Below, one piece after another: positions 38,978 to 47,280 of a DNA stretch of 64,000 bases (position 1 is its first letter; each line of letters starts with the position of its first letter). A program made the position numbers and the translations under genes. Location of the stretch: assembly GCA_002321895.1 (NCBI GenBank), contig DCMZ01000007.1, forward strand, positions 41,732-105,731, written 5' to 3'. The notes below the pieces were generated by a model. That model saw only the letters and a list, made by a program, of their open reading frames with translations, ran no database searches and was not told the DNA's origin. Origin of the DNA: Bdellovibrionaceae bacterium UBA1609 (GTDB lineage: Bacteria > Bdellovibrionota > Bdellovibrionia > Bdellovibrionales > UBA1609).

Positions 38978-39592
38978 CTAGGATTTGGGGGAAAGTGCTT
39001 TTTCAACAAAGTAGATATAATTCTTAAAAAATTCCGCATGGTACTCTTCTTGGCCAATATGAGGTTCGTTCCATTTTTCACGGACTTGAATTCTTCTTAC
39101 CTCGTCTCCAAAAAGTCCAAACACTGTGGATGTAACGATATATACAGAAACTTCGGGATCCACTAAACCCTTCGACTGAGCATCCTTCAAAAACTCATCC
39201 AGTGCCGATCGTGTGGGTATATATTTCTCTCTTAAAACACTTTCGCATTTTGTATACAGAAGTTCCGTTTCTGTAAAAAACATAGAAACTACATGCATAT
39301 CTGAAAGAAATAAGTCCATCAGTGTATGAATGAATTTTTCAAAGCATTGGTTGAACTGCTCACGGGTGCTCACCGGTTGCAATTGATCTTTAACTAAAAT
39401 GAACTTGTCACCAAACTCATCAATCAATTCTTTTAAAAGATGGTCCTTAGAGCGGAAATGATAGTTCACGGCACCAAGGTTTACTCCGGCGGCATGCGTG
39501 ATCATTCGCACTGAGCATTTTTCAAATCCATGCTGAGCAAAGAGCTTCAGGGCATATTTTTTAATGATTTCACGTGTTTGTCGCTCAGCCAA
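38978..39592 (-). CDS. TetR-family transcriptional regulator
   Basis: 204 residues from a TTG at 39592 with GGAGG before it; no ATG is available near the N-terminus. The HTH covers ~5-50 (KYALKLFAQHGFEKCSVRMI and GVNLGAVNYHFRSKDHLL). The C-terminal ligand domain is typical in length. An inverted repeat lies upstream (39675-39692), suggesting autoregulation. Its ligand and targets are unknown; it converges with the SPL-like gene. Confidence 0.9.
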   Translation of the reverse strand: MAERQTREIIKKYALKLFAQHGFEKCSVRMITHAAGVNLGAVNYHFRSKDHLLKELIDEFGDKFILVKDQLQPVSTREQFNQCFEKFIHTLMDLFLSDMHVVSMFFTETELLYTKCESVLREKYIPTRSALDEFLKDAQSKGLVDPEVSVYIVTSTVFGLFGDEVRRIQVREKWNEPHIGQEEYHAEFFKNYIYFVEKALSPKS

Positions 39593-39674
39593 GGAGCCTC
39601 CGATGGAATTAATGATTCAAATACTCTTGGAAGTTCAAATCCTTTAAACACCCGTTCTATCCCTAACCGCCATA

Positions 39675-39692
39675 GAATCACAAAAGTGATTC
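39675..39692. promoter_or_regulatory. Inverted repeat, candidate TetR operator
   Basis: GAATCAC AAAA GTGATTC is a perfect 7-base inverted repeat with a 4-base centre, 83 bases upstream of the TetR-family gene. The rest of the 236-base gap up to the helicase gene shows nothing else I can support. Confidence 0.45.
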
Positions 39693-39828
39693 ACTTGTCG
39701 ACCACTTTACTATTTTTGTAATATTCCTATGTTTCAAACGCTGTGAATTTATCCAAAAAATTTAAAAAATGGATCTAAAAGTTAAACGCTTTGTGGATTG
39801 AGACCATGACCAGAAAAGGCCTACTAGA

Positions 39829-41841
39829 CTATATTTCAGGGGTTTTATTCTTTTCCAGTTTTTCCATGAGCTCCGAAAGCATAGACTTTCTATCCTCCTC
39901 TTTAACTGGTCGATAAGCTCCTTGATGCTGTAGGACTAAATCTTCCGGCAATTCTAGTAAAAATCGAGATGGAGCCGAATCCCGCCATTTGCCGTATCTC
40001 TTACGTCTCTCTGCCCGACTTAATACGAGGTGTTCTTTGGCACGAGTGAGACCCACATAAAACAACCTTCGCTCTTCAGATATGTCGGTGCCCAATGTTT
40101 TATGAGGAATGATATCTTCTTCCACTCCCAAAATGAGTACTACTGGAAACTCCAAACCTTTACAGCCATGTAAAGTCATAAGCTGTACGGCTGGCTTTCC
40201 GGAGTCCTGAGCCTCATCGACTTGGTCTCTCAGCTCCATGAGGTCAATAAAATCTTTGAGCCCTTTCCGTGTTCGGCCCGCCTTAGCTAAATAATGATCT
40301 AAAACCCGCCCTAGTGCTTCCACCCAACTCCATCTTTTTGACCCCGCAGAGCGCTCACGGTAAGAATTCAAAACGTAGTCTCGATAACCAATCTCCACCA
40401 AAAAATGGGTGAGATTCTCTCCGGGTGTGTGAGCTGGATTGAGTAGTCGGTCGGGCAGACTTTCCACCTGTAAAAATGTTTTATCTAAGGCAGATCCAAT
40501 CCGTGGTTGAATATCAAACTTAGGCCAATGCTTTGCCACTTTATAAAATGCCAAATTACTGGTCTGTGCCTGCTCATGTAGGATCTCAATGGTCTTATCG
40601 CCAACACCTCTATTGGGGGCATTTAAAATGCGCCGAAAAGACACTTCATTGGGCCATAAAGAGCACCGAATGTAAGCCAAAACGTCCTTCACTTCCTTTT
40701 TATCAAAGAAGGTACTGCCCCCGGTGATCTTATAGGGGATTTGCTCTCTTCTCAAAACACTTTCCACCAATCCACCTTGGGAATTGGAGCGATACAAAAC
40801 AGCAAAATCTCCGTAACTGTAGCCCATTCTTTGATAATAGGAAAACTGCTGTAGAATTTCTTCCACCTCATGGTCTTCGGTTTCGTGGACAAAAACCTCT
40901 GGCTTGATGCCTACATCTTCATATCCACTGGCTACTAAGTCCTTTTCGTGTCGATCAGAATTATTTCGGATCAAATGATTGGCTACATCCAAAATGGCTT
41001 GCTTGGATCGGTAGTTTTGAACAAGACGTACAACCTTGCAGCCCTTAAAAGTTTGCGGAAATCCTAGAATGTTTTTAACCTCGGCACCCCGCCAGCCATA
41101 AATCGACTGATCATCATCACCCACTACCGAAATATTTCTTTTCTCTTGCACAAGGGCTTTCACCAAACGCATTTGAATGTCATTGGTGTCTTGAAACTCA
41201 TCCACCATAAGCTGATCGATCTTCTGCTGATACTCCTCTAAGACCTCGGGATGCTTTTTAAACAGCTCCAATGGGAGTAACAATAACCCTTCAAAATCCA
41301 CAACGCCTAAGTTCACCATCCGGCGTAAGTACTTAGGCTTTAACATTTCAGCCATATCTGAATATTCATCTTCCAGCGTGGAGCGCTTTCCTGTTCTCAA
41401 TCGATTAATATTCTGTAGAACCTTATCCGGATCAAAAGCGTCTTTCTCGCCATGAACATGATCTTTCATAAGTTGTTTTACGATCGATCTTGCATCGGAA
41501 CTATCTAGAATCCCAAACTGTTTGGGTAAATTGAGTTTTTTATGGTGTCGCCTTAGGACATTTAACCCGAAGGAATGAAAGGTACCGGCCCAGATTTTAT
41601 CCCCTACCCGACCTAACTTTTTAGATACCCGTTCCTTTAACTCTCGTGCCGATTTATTGGTAAATGTAAGGACCACTATTTTTTCAGGGTCAGCAATCCC
41701 TTCAGCGATCAACCGACCGGTACGCGCTACCAGGACGGTCGTTTTACCTGAACCGGCTCCAGCCAAAATCAACATAGGGCCCTGATCGTGCATCACCGCC
41801 TGTTGCTGTTCGGCATTGAGCCCCTGTAACCACTGATTCAA
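39829..41841 (-). CDS. UvrD/PcrA-type superfamily 1 DNA helicase
   Basis: 670 residues. Motif I GAGSGKTT (~29-36), Ia TFTNKSARELKERV, motif II VDEFQDTN, motif III VVGDDDQSIYGWRGA, motif IV RLVQNYRSK, motif V LMTLHGCKGLEFPVV, motif VI EERRLFYVGLTRAKEHL. This is a 3'-5' helicase of the Rep/PcrA/UvrD group, acting in repair and replication. It lies 17 bases downstream of the exonuclease gene, so they are probably one operon. Shorter than UvrD (~720) and close to Rep. Confidence 0.95.
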   Translation of the reverse strand: MNQWLQGLNAEQQQAVMHDQGPMLILAGAGSGKTTVLVARTGRLIAEGIADPEKIVVLTFTNKSARELKERVSKKLGRVGDKIWAGTFHSFGLNVLRRHHKKLNLPKQFGILDSSDARSIVKQLMKDHVHGEKDAFDPDKVLQNINRLRTGKRSTLEDEYSDMAEMLKPKYLRRMVNLGVVDFEGLLLLPLELFKKHPEVLEEYQQKIDQLMVDEFQDTNDIQMRLVKALVQEKRNISVVGDDDQSIYGWRGAEVKNILGFPQTFKGCKVVRLVQNYRSKQAILDVANHLIRNNSDRHEKDLVASGYEDVGIKPEVFVHETEDHEVEEILQQFSYYQRMGYSYGDFAVLYRSNSQGGLVESVLRREQIPYKITGGSTFFDKKEVKDVLAYIRCSLWPNEVSFRRILNAPNRGVGDKTIEILHEQAQTSNLAFYKVAKHWPKFDIQPRIGSALDKTFLQVESLPDRLLNPAHTPGENLTHFLVEIGYRDYVLNSYRERSAGSKRWSWVEALGRVLDHYLAKAGRTRKGLKDFIDLMELRDQVDEAQDSGKPAVQLMTLHGCKGLEFPVVLILGVEEDIIPHKTLGTDISEERRLFYVGLTRAKEHLVLSRAERRKRYGKWRDSAPSRFLLELPEDLVLQHQGAYRPVKEEDRKSMLSELMEKLEKNKTPEI

Positions 41842-41858
41842 CTTGGGGATCCTTATTT

Positions 41859-42563
41859 TTAAAGATTAGCGTCTTGAACAGAGTACTCAAACGGAAAATT
41901 AACGGTTTCTAAATCACACTGCTTGTAATGGCGATACCATTTCTTATTTTTCCCGTCCCACTTAAATCCTAAATTTTTAGCTTTGTCTTTTTCTTCAAAA
42001 CTCACATGGGCAAGCACAGAAACGGATGGACTTTTCGCTCGATCCACCACTTCCTGAATGTCATAGCGCGAGAGAATCGTCATCATAGTGAGGGAATCAA
42101 AAACGGCGCGATGGGCATAGGCATTCACAATGCCATGATCTGCAGCTAAATAAGTCAACTTTCGACTCCCCACTTCGTCGCCGTAGGGAACATCGGTCAC
42201 GGTGTCCAACCAAGGCCGATCTACGGGCTCTAACCCTAACCGACTGATTTCCGCCTCATAGAAACTTTGATCAAACTTTACATTATGAGCCACTACATAC
42301 TCAGAGTTTTCGATGAGTTCATTCAATCGCTCAAAGGCCACTTGTGTGGAAATTCCAAAATCGTAAAGATCCTGGTCTTCAATTCCAGTCACTTTGATAA
42401 TTGTATCGGGAAGCCCGACAAAACCCTCGGGTTTTACTAATTCAGAAAACACATGTACGGGCTTATTGCTATCGGTGTCCCACACTACGGCTCCGATCTC
42501 GATGACTCGGTCTTCGCTAGCTAATAATCCTGTCGTCTCGAAATCTAATCCTAAAATGCGCAC
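41859..42563 (-). CDS. DnaQ-type 3'-5' exonuclease fused to a DUF5710-like domain
   Basis: 234 residues from the GTG at 42563, which has GGGGGT six bases upstream; an upstream GTG at 42605 has no such site. The exonuclease domain is DEDDh: LDFETTG (Asp and Glu), EYVVAHNVKFDQSFYEAE, and HRAVFDSLTMM (His and Asp). The C-terminal ~35 residues (FEEKDKAKNLGFKWDGKNKKWY) match the DUF5710 pattern seen in DNA-processing and plasmid proteins. With the helicase next door, a joint role in DNA end processing is inferred. Confidence 0.8.
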   Translation of the reverse strand: MRILGLDFETTGLLASEDRVIEIGAVVWDTDSNKPVHVFSELVKPEGFVGLPDTIIKVTGIEDQDLYDFGISTQVAFERLNELIENSEYVVAHNVKFDQSFYEAEISRLGLEPVDRPWLDTVTDVPYGDEVGSRKLTYLAADHGIVNAYAHRAVFDSLTMMTILSRYDIQEVVDRAKSPSVSVLAHVSFEEKDKAKNLGFKWDGKNKKWYRHYKQCDLETVNFPFEYSVQDANL

Positions 42564-42706
42564 CGTAAGACCCCCATTGGCTTTCCGTTTTTGGTCGTTC
42601 GACACTGTATCAAAGTCCGCTGCGTCCGCTTAGCGGATTTGAGATTTGAAACACAGCAATATGGAGCTCAAATCCTAGGCATCTTCGTAAATACTGCTAA
42701 TTATTG

Positions 42707-42736
42707 AAAAATGGTCGGAGAAGGAACCTTCCGACC
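42707..42736 (-). terminator. Factor-independent terminator, distal of two
   Basis: GGTCGG (42713-42718) pairs with CCGACC (42731-42736), with an inner AAGG/CCTT pairing. On the minus strand a T-run follows (A-run at 42707-42711). It backs up the terminator at 42738-42792. Confidence 0.7.
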
Positions 42737-42737
42737 T

Positions 42738-42792
42738 AAAAAAAGAAAAGGACCGCCAGTCATTCAGCCCCCCGGCATCCTGTCTGCGGTCC
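42738..42792 (-). terminator. Factor-independent terminator, proximal
   Basis: GGACCGC (42750-42756) pairs with GCGGTCC (42786-42792). The plus-strand A-rich stretch at 42738-42749 gives TTTTCTTTTTTT on the minus strand. It ends the candidate small RNA and/or the TetR transcript from 43607. Confidence 0.7.
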
Positions 42793-42915
42793 TCAAAGTT
42801 TAACCCCTTGGCGATATCTCCCTTGGCAAAAATAAAGCCCCTAACCAAAAAAAGCTTTACCCCCAACTTGCTCGGTGAGACCCCTCATCACCTTTGGGGT
42901 TACCCCCTTAGCACA
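42738..42915 (-). ncRNA. Probable small RNA with regularly spaced G-tracts, unidentified
   Basis: A ~178-base non-coding unit. On the minus strand a candidate promoter (TGGATT at 42950-42945, 17-base spacer, TATATT at 42927-42922) leads to a transcript ending in a terminator hairpin (GGACCGC/GCGGTCC, 42792-42750) with a T-rich tail. The RNA has G-runs at 42907, 42884, 42864, 42841, 42822, 42807 and 42773, mostly 16-22 bases apart. A first hairpin, GGGG-GTAA-CCCC, could exchange with pairing of UAACCCC to GGGGUUA near the terminator. It does not match 6S, SRP, tmRNA, RNase P or a riboswitch I know. A 63-codon frame on this strand has no family resemblance. Confidence 0.5.
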
Positions 42916-42958
42916 TGAAGGAATATACAAAGATGTGGTGGTTAAATCCACTATCGCC

Positions 42959-42987
42959 GTTGACGTCGACTCTTGGTAAACGTCAAC
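42959..42987. promoter_or_regulatory. Inverted repeat upstream of the candidate small RNA
   Basis: GTTGACG (42959-42965) and CGTCAAC (42981-42987), a perfect 7-base repeat spaced by 15 bases, lies just upstream of the candidate -35 element. It may be a regulator binding site. Confidence 0.35.
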
Positions 42988-43034
42988 CCAAGGACAGATT
43001 TTTGACAAGACGAGAAAGGAATCGTCAGAAAGGG

Positions 43035-43607
43035 TTATTTTTGTGAAGCAATCGACGCTTTCACGGATACAGAGGCCTTTTTAACTTGAATGAGCTGAAC
43101 CACAGCTTGCATGGCCTCAGGAGAAATCTCAGGAACAAAAGTTAAACCCCAATAGACGGTATAGATACCCTCAACTTCGGCTTCACTGATTTGTGGAAAG
43201 AAGGTTCTGATCTTTTGACGAAACTCTTCTTCAATACTGCGAATGCTTTCACCAATATCATTTTGTAGATCCCGATGTTCCAAACAAAATTGACAGATGT
43301 AGGGAGCATTTTCTCTAAGCTTTCTAGACGCTGCCATAGAGGTTTGAAGATCTCCTTTCGACCACATCTCTAAGCGTTCTTTGCTCATACCTACCAGCTC
43401 TTCTCCAATGAGCTTAATGGCTTCCTGAAGAATGGAGGCTTTCGACCGACCAAAATAGTAATAGATTAAAGACCGAGTGATTTTACTTTTTCTAGATAGA
43501 TCGGAAAGAGTCCACTTGAGGTGACCTTTTTTCACATCCAACTCTAAAGCCGCATTTAAAATCTTCCAGAAGTTTTCGTCTTTATCTCTTTTGGCAGTCT
43601 GAGCCAT
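43035..43607 (-). CDS. TetR-like transcriptional regulator
   Basis: 190 residues. The HTH lies at ~12-57: ILNAALELDVKKGHLKWTL then LSRKSKITRSLIYYYFGRSK, where the YYYF recognition helix is typical of TetR proteins. The C-terminal part is helical and contains ICQFCLEHRDLQ. AAGGA precedes the ATG. It lies downstream of the lipoprotein operon on the same strand, 86 bases apart, and may control that operon or the small RNA next to it. Ligand unknown. Confidence 0.8.
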   Translation of the reverse strand: MAQTAKRDKDENFWKILNAALELDVKKGHLKWTLSDLSRKSKITRSLIYYYFGRSKASILQEAIKLIGEELVGMSKERLEMWSKGDLQTSMAASRKLRENAPYICQFCLEHRDLQNDIGESIRSIEEEFRQKIRTFFPQISEAEVEGIYTVYWGLTFVPEISPEAMQAVVQLIQVKKASVSVKASIASQK

Positions 43608-43693
43608 AAATAGTCCTTTTTAAAAACACAGAATCCCGAGCCGCTAGGCCCGAGATCCCCATTAAGTTACATTAAATTCCCACACAACGAAGC

Positions 43694-44362
43694 TTAGTTA
43701 GATGCTTGAGCTGTAGTCGCAATCGCCCCACCTGTAGCCTTACAACTTTGTAAGATCTGAGGTTGAACTTCACGACCCATCATAGCGTCTTTATTCTCGT
43801 AGTCTCCACCTTCAGTAAGGTACTTAGACGTGATAGTAAATTTACCCGCTGTCACATAAGGATCGTTAGATTCTTTGATCTCTCCCGTTCCTTCTACTTT
43901 GATGGCAATCTTTTTAACTGTAGATTGTGCTTCCGCATTGTCACCCGTAGGCTCCACAGTAATGTTAGACACTTCAATAGGCCCACAAGAAACTGCCATC
44001 TGACCCGAATTCTCATCTGCTACTGTCGACTTACAGTCGGAACCAGAAAACTCCAAAGGCACTTCGGTGTTGTTCTCTTCACCTTGAACGGCAATAGTTC
44101 TCACCTTACCTTCAGCATCAAGAAACTTAACGTTAAGACCTTCTTCGAGGCGCTCAACAATCAGCTGACCACCACCGTTTACGGCGCATTCCACTTTGTT
44201 ACCTACAGACCCAACCGTCTCTGTAATAGTTTTTCCAGAATCTCCATCACCGCTACCGGCAGAACCACCAGCAGGGCTTTTTGCTTTACCTTTACTAGAG
44301 GCCTCAAAACGACATCCAGTAAGGGCAAGAGCTGCAATTGATAAAATAATTAACTTTTTCAT
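43694..44362 (-). CDS. Lipoprotein of unknown family
   Basis: 222 residues from the ATG at 44362 (MKKLIILSIAALALTGC), preceded by AAGGAGAA; a frame starting 8 residues earlier is less likely. Lipobox LTGC, then a Ser/Gly/Lys-rich linker (SSKGKAKSPAGGSAGSGDGD) and a beta-rich acidic domain with four further cysteines in the mature part (VECAVNG, SDCKST, VSCGPI, QSCKAT). It follows the 684-residue exported protein by 24 bases, so the two are almost certainly co-expressed and may act together on the cell surface. Confidence 0.7.
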   Translation of the reverse strand: MKKLIILSIAALALTGCRFEASSKGKAKSPAGGSAGSGDGDSGKTITETVGSVGNKVECAVNGGGQLIVERLEEGLNVKFLDAEGKVRTIAVQGEENNTEVPLEFSGSDCKSTVADENSGQMAVSCGPIEVSNITVEPTGDNAEAQSTVKKIAIKVEGTGEIKESNDPYVTAGKFTITSKYLTEGGDYENKDAMMGREVQPQILQSCKATGGAIATTAQASN

Positions 44363-44386
44363 TTTCAAATTCTCCTTAAACTTCAA

Positions 44387-46441
44387 TTAACCGTTGTTGT
44401 TACCACGACGTTTTTCGCTGCCCTGGTCTTCACTACCTTCACTTTCGTCCTCGCCGCCTGTGTTTTCTAACTCAGAGGTCTGACCGTTCTCATTGACTGG
44501 ATTTGGAGTTAACTCAGAGTTAACAGATCCTACAGAAAAAGAGATTGGCTCATTTTGCCCACTGGCAATGGAAGCCCCTGCCCCAGCCAATTCTGTAGCC
44601 TCATGAGAAATAGCTGTTCCAATGATCTTAAAATCCACGTGACGATTGTGTCTGTGGTTACCTTGAAGGATACGGTTAATAGTTGGTGGTGGAGTGTAGT
44701 AGAAGAAATCCTTACCTTCTTCAGACATATTAATAGCCTTAACATCACGAAACTTCTCCATAATAGGCGCTACGTCTTGACGGAATCGAGCGTAAAGATC
44801 TCTGTTCTTCGCTGTATTTCCGGGCTCAACCTGGCTACCATACTCTTGCATTTTAACAAGAATCGGTTGAATCATGGCCATGTAAGCTTCCTTCTCCGCT
44901 TCAGTATCATTCGGAGTGGCAGACAACGCTACGCGATCGTTAACCGCACCAAACATATTTGTAAGGATTTGCTGTGGCACTTGGTAAACCATTTCTGGGT
45001 TCATTGCGGCCAAGTCATCAAAGTTATCAAAGCGTCCGTAGAGGGCCATTAAATCGGAAACCATATCGGTTAACGTTTGTGGCTCCCACGCCATTGAGTA
45101 TCCAGGAACGGAAATCAATGGAGCCTGACCTGCTTTGATCACATCACCTTTAGCAATATTTTGATCTGCATTCGCTACGGGATGAGTGTTACTACCTGCC
45201 ATTTTCCAAAGTGGAGTCACTTTAGAGTTATCGACAACTGGGAAGTCTTCGTCACTCACATCGGCGGCCCAAGCTTCTTTGGCTTTCTTAAAGAAGTACT
45301 CTCCACCTTTTTGCTCGTCATTCAACTGTCTAGCAGCACCTAGACGTTGTTGCTCGCTATCGCTTCCAAAAAGGTCAATGTAACCTTCCTCAGTTTGAAC
45401 TAAGTTAAGGGCCACGTTCAATACCATGGTGATATGCTCAGCACAGTAAGTGTCGTACTTCAGATCATCCATCATGATTTCATAGAAAGGCTTTGGATCA
45501 CCGTTAGAGTATTTATCTGCATCTGAACGAATCCAAGAGTGGTCAATCCAACCTCTATAGAAGTCCATGATGTTTTTTAAATTGTTTCCATCAAAATAGT
45601 CTTTCTCATAATCCAAACGAGAAAACTTAACGTTAGAACCCGTTTCGTTTAACAGTCGCAATGCCACATAGGCGTTTTTGTTAAAATCCGCTTGAGACGC
45701 AGCACCCGCATAGTTCACCGCAATCACATGAGCAGGATAGCTAGTACCAGTGCCCCACTTTTGGGAGTGATAACCATAAGGAGCGTTTCGAGTCAGACCT
45801 TTTCCAATGTAAGCACCCTTGTGCGTGAAACCATCATCTAAACGATGTTTTCTGGCAAACTCATCCGGAGAGCCTTTTGGATACTCAGGGTGGAAATATA
45901 TAATGGGTGCAAAAATTTTGTCATTCGCATCCAAACCCATGTGCGCACGGAGAGTGTCATCCATAATTTTTGCGCCTTCTACAGTTTTGTTATCAACCAC
46001 CGGGATGATACGTGTTCCAAGAGCCGGTGTTCCGTCGGGCATTTGGCCTACGATGTACTGACCATGTCGAACCGTCTGCACAACAAGAGGCTGACCGGTT
46101 TGCGGATTGGGAAGGTAGGATCCGGAACTAGGATCTTTAACCAAAATGTCAAAGGTACCGTAGTCTTCCATTCCAGCAAGACCCCAGCTGTTTAATTGAG
46201 AGTCCGTCACTACATAAGTAGATCCATCGGCTACGGAGCCTAACTGGAAGGGTTTCTCACTTTCACTCATTTGATAAAATGGGGGAAAGTTATACTCCAC
46301 CTGGTTGGGTGCAAGCTCATTTAAACCGGAGCGATTTAATGGCTGATCGCCATCCACCCAGTTATATCCAGCTGCCGATCCGGCCATTAAAAAGGTCGCC
46401 AAGGCGAACAGCTTTTTACTGATTCTTTTCTGTTTTTTCAT
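44387..46441 (-). CDS. Exported protein, possible permuted papain-like fold
   Basis: 684 residues with a signal peptide (LFALATFLMAGSAAG). Midway, DDGFTHKGAYIGKG supplies a His in the setting of YiiX/NlpC-type permuted papain-like enzymes, and ~125 residues later YDTYCAEHITMVLNVA supplies a Cys in the setting of their CSELV element. Order His-then-Cys fits the permuted group. This is a tentative reading. The C-terminus (~640-684) is acidic and low in complexity, ending in RRGNNNG. First gene of an operon with the lipoprotein downstream. GGAGATAAATAA precedes the ATG. Confidence 0.6.
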   Translation of the reverse strand: MKKQKRISKKLFALATFLMAGSAAGYNWVDGDQPLNRSGLNELAPNQVEYNFPPFYQMSESEKPFQLGSVADGSTYVVTDSQLNSWGLAGMEDYGTFDILVKDPSSGSYLPNPQTGQPLVVQTVRHGQYIVGQMPDGTPALGTRIIPVVDNKTVEGAKIMDDTLRAHMGLDANDKIFAPIIYFHPEYPKGSPDEFARKHRLDDGFTHKGAYIGKGLTRNAPYGYHSQKWGTGTSYPAHVIAVNYAGAASQADFNKNAYVALRLLNETGSNVKFSRLDYEKDYFDGNNLKNIMDFYRGWIDHSWIRSDADKYSNGDPKPFYEIMMDDLKYDTYCAEHITMVLNVALNLVQTEEGYIDLFGSDSEQQRLGAARQLNDEQKGGEYFFKKAKEAWAADVSDEDFPVVDNSKVTPLWKMAGSNTHPVANADQNIAKGDVIKAGQAPLISVPGYSMAWEPQTLTDMVSDLMALYGRFDNFDDLAAMNPEMVYQVPQQILTNMFGAVNDRVALSATPNDTEAEKEAYMAMIQPILVKMQEYGSQVEPGNTAKNRDLYARFRQDVAPIMEKFRDVKAINMSEEGKDFFYYTPPPTINRILQGNHRHNRHVDFKIIGTAISHEATELAGAGASIASGQNEPISFSVGSVNSELTPNPVNENGQTSELENTGGEDESEGSEDQGSEKRRGNNNG

Positions 46442-46782
46442 TTATTTATCTCCATCGTTGCCAACACAAGGTATTGGAAAGGGAATTGGGTTTTATTGAA
46501 CATCCTCAACTTACAGGACGAACTGACACCACTTCCATAGGAAACGTATTTCATGAAATATTTCATTGCGCCTGAAAGGTTTTTACAATTCCCTATCCAA
46601 TCCGTTCAAACCCCCATAACCACTAGGGTTTAGCGGGAAATGCTGAGTTCAATTGTACAGTGTTTTGACAGTGCGAAACGGCCCCAATTTTCGGCATAGG
46701 GATTGCTCTTAGGTGAGGGTGTCGGCCAGTTGGAGCCAAACGGAAACCGAAAAATGATTGAAGGACGCAAAGGAGTAACAAC
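46442..46782. promoter_or_regulatory. Divergent upstream region with a 14-base palindrome
   Basis: 341 bases between the divergent 684-residue gene and the 122-residue gene. It contains the perfect palindrome TATTTCATGAAATA at 46547-46560, a plausible regulator site about 106 bases upstream of the minus-strand start. AAGGAG precedes the plus-strand ATG. No gene or RNA is otherwise evident here. Confidence 0.4.
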
Positions 46783-47151
46783 ATGAAAGCACTGATTGTT
46801 ACATTAGTTTTACTAGGGGCACAAAATCTCTGGGCCATTTCAGACCTTAAAGGAATCTATGAAATTGATCCCACGCTTTTCAATTGTCCTATTTGTGCGA
46901 TGCCTGAAATTGAAGACATCGACAAGATTGATGTTATTGCCATAAATGATGAATCCATTAGTTTAGATCTGCTACAGGGGAATTTACGAGCCGATACACT
47001 GATTGCTGACGCCACGGGTGCCAAGGGGGAATATGCCACTCATGAGGGGGTTGTAGTACAAGTACTAGAATCGTCAGCTCAACCAAGACTTCAGCTGCGT
47101 ACAGCTGTTGAGGGAAGAGGCACGTATAAGCCGGTTTTTACTAAAAAATAG
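46783..47151 (+). CDS. Small exported protein with a CPIC motif
   Basis: 122 residues with a signal peptide (MKALIVTLVLLGAQNLWA). Early in the mature part is NCPICAMPEIE, a CxxC that could bind metal or form a disulfide; no thioredoxin fold is apparent. The rest is beta-rich and acidic. A good AAGGAG site precedes the ATG and a strong terminator follows, so it is a single-gene unit. Function unknown. Confidence 0.65.
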   Translation: MKALIVTLVLLGAQNLWAISDLKGIYEIDPTLFNCPICAMPEIEDIDKIDVIAINDESISLDLLQGNLRADTLIADATGAKGEYATHEGVVVQVLESSAQPRLQLRTAVEGRGTYKPVFTKK

Positions 47152-47186
47152 GCAAATGGTTTCCAAGTGATTGGAGATCTTTTAAG

Positions 47187-47212
47187 CCCACCATTGTTTG
47201 GTGGGTTTTTTT
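47187..47212 (+). terminator. Factor-independent terminator
   Basis: CCCACCA (47187-47193) and TGGTGGG (47199-47205) with a TTGTT loop, followed by TTTTTTT. Ends the small exported-protein gene. Confidence 0.9.
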
Positions 47213-47280
47213 ATGCATGAAGCAGGTTGTAATCCGACGAAAATGCAGCTTTCTCGGTCAAAAACTTATAGCATGAGCCC

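Noticed and set aside
42675..42866. 63-codon reading frame on the minus strand
   Set aside because: It runs through terminator hairpins and a G-tract non-coding unit, and has no family resemblance or ribosome binding site.
42738..42915. Identification of the G-tract RNA as 6S, SRP RNA, tmRNA, RNase P RNA or a c-di-GMP riboswitch
   Set aside because: None of the conserved elements of these classes is present.
43763..44341. 192-codon plus-strand frame opposite the lipoprotein
   Set aside because: Antisense shadow; the minus-strand gene has a lipobox and good ribosome binding site.
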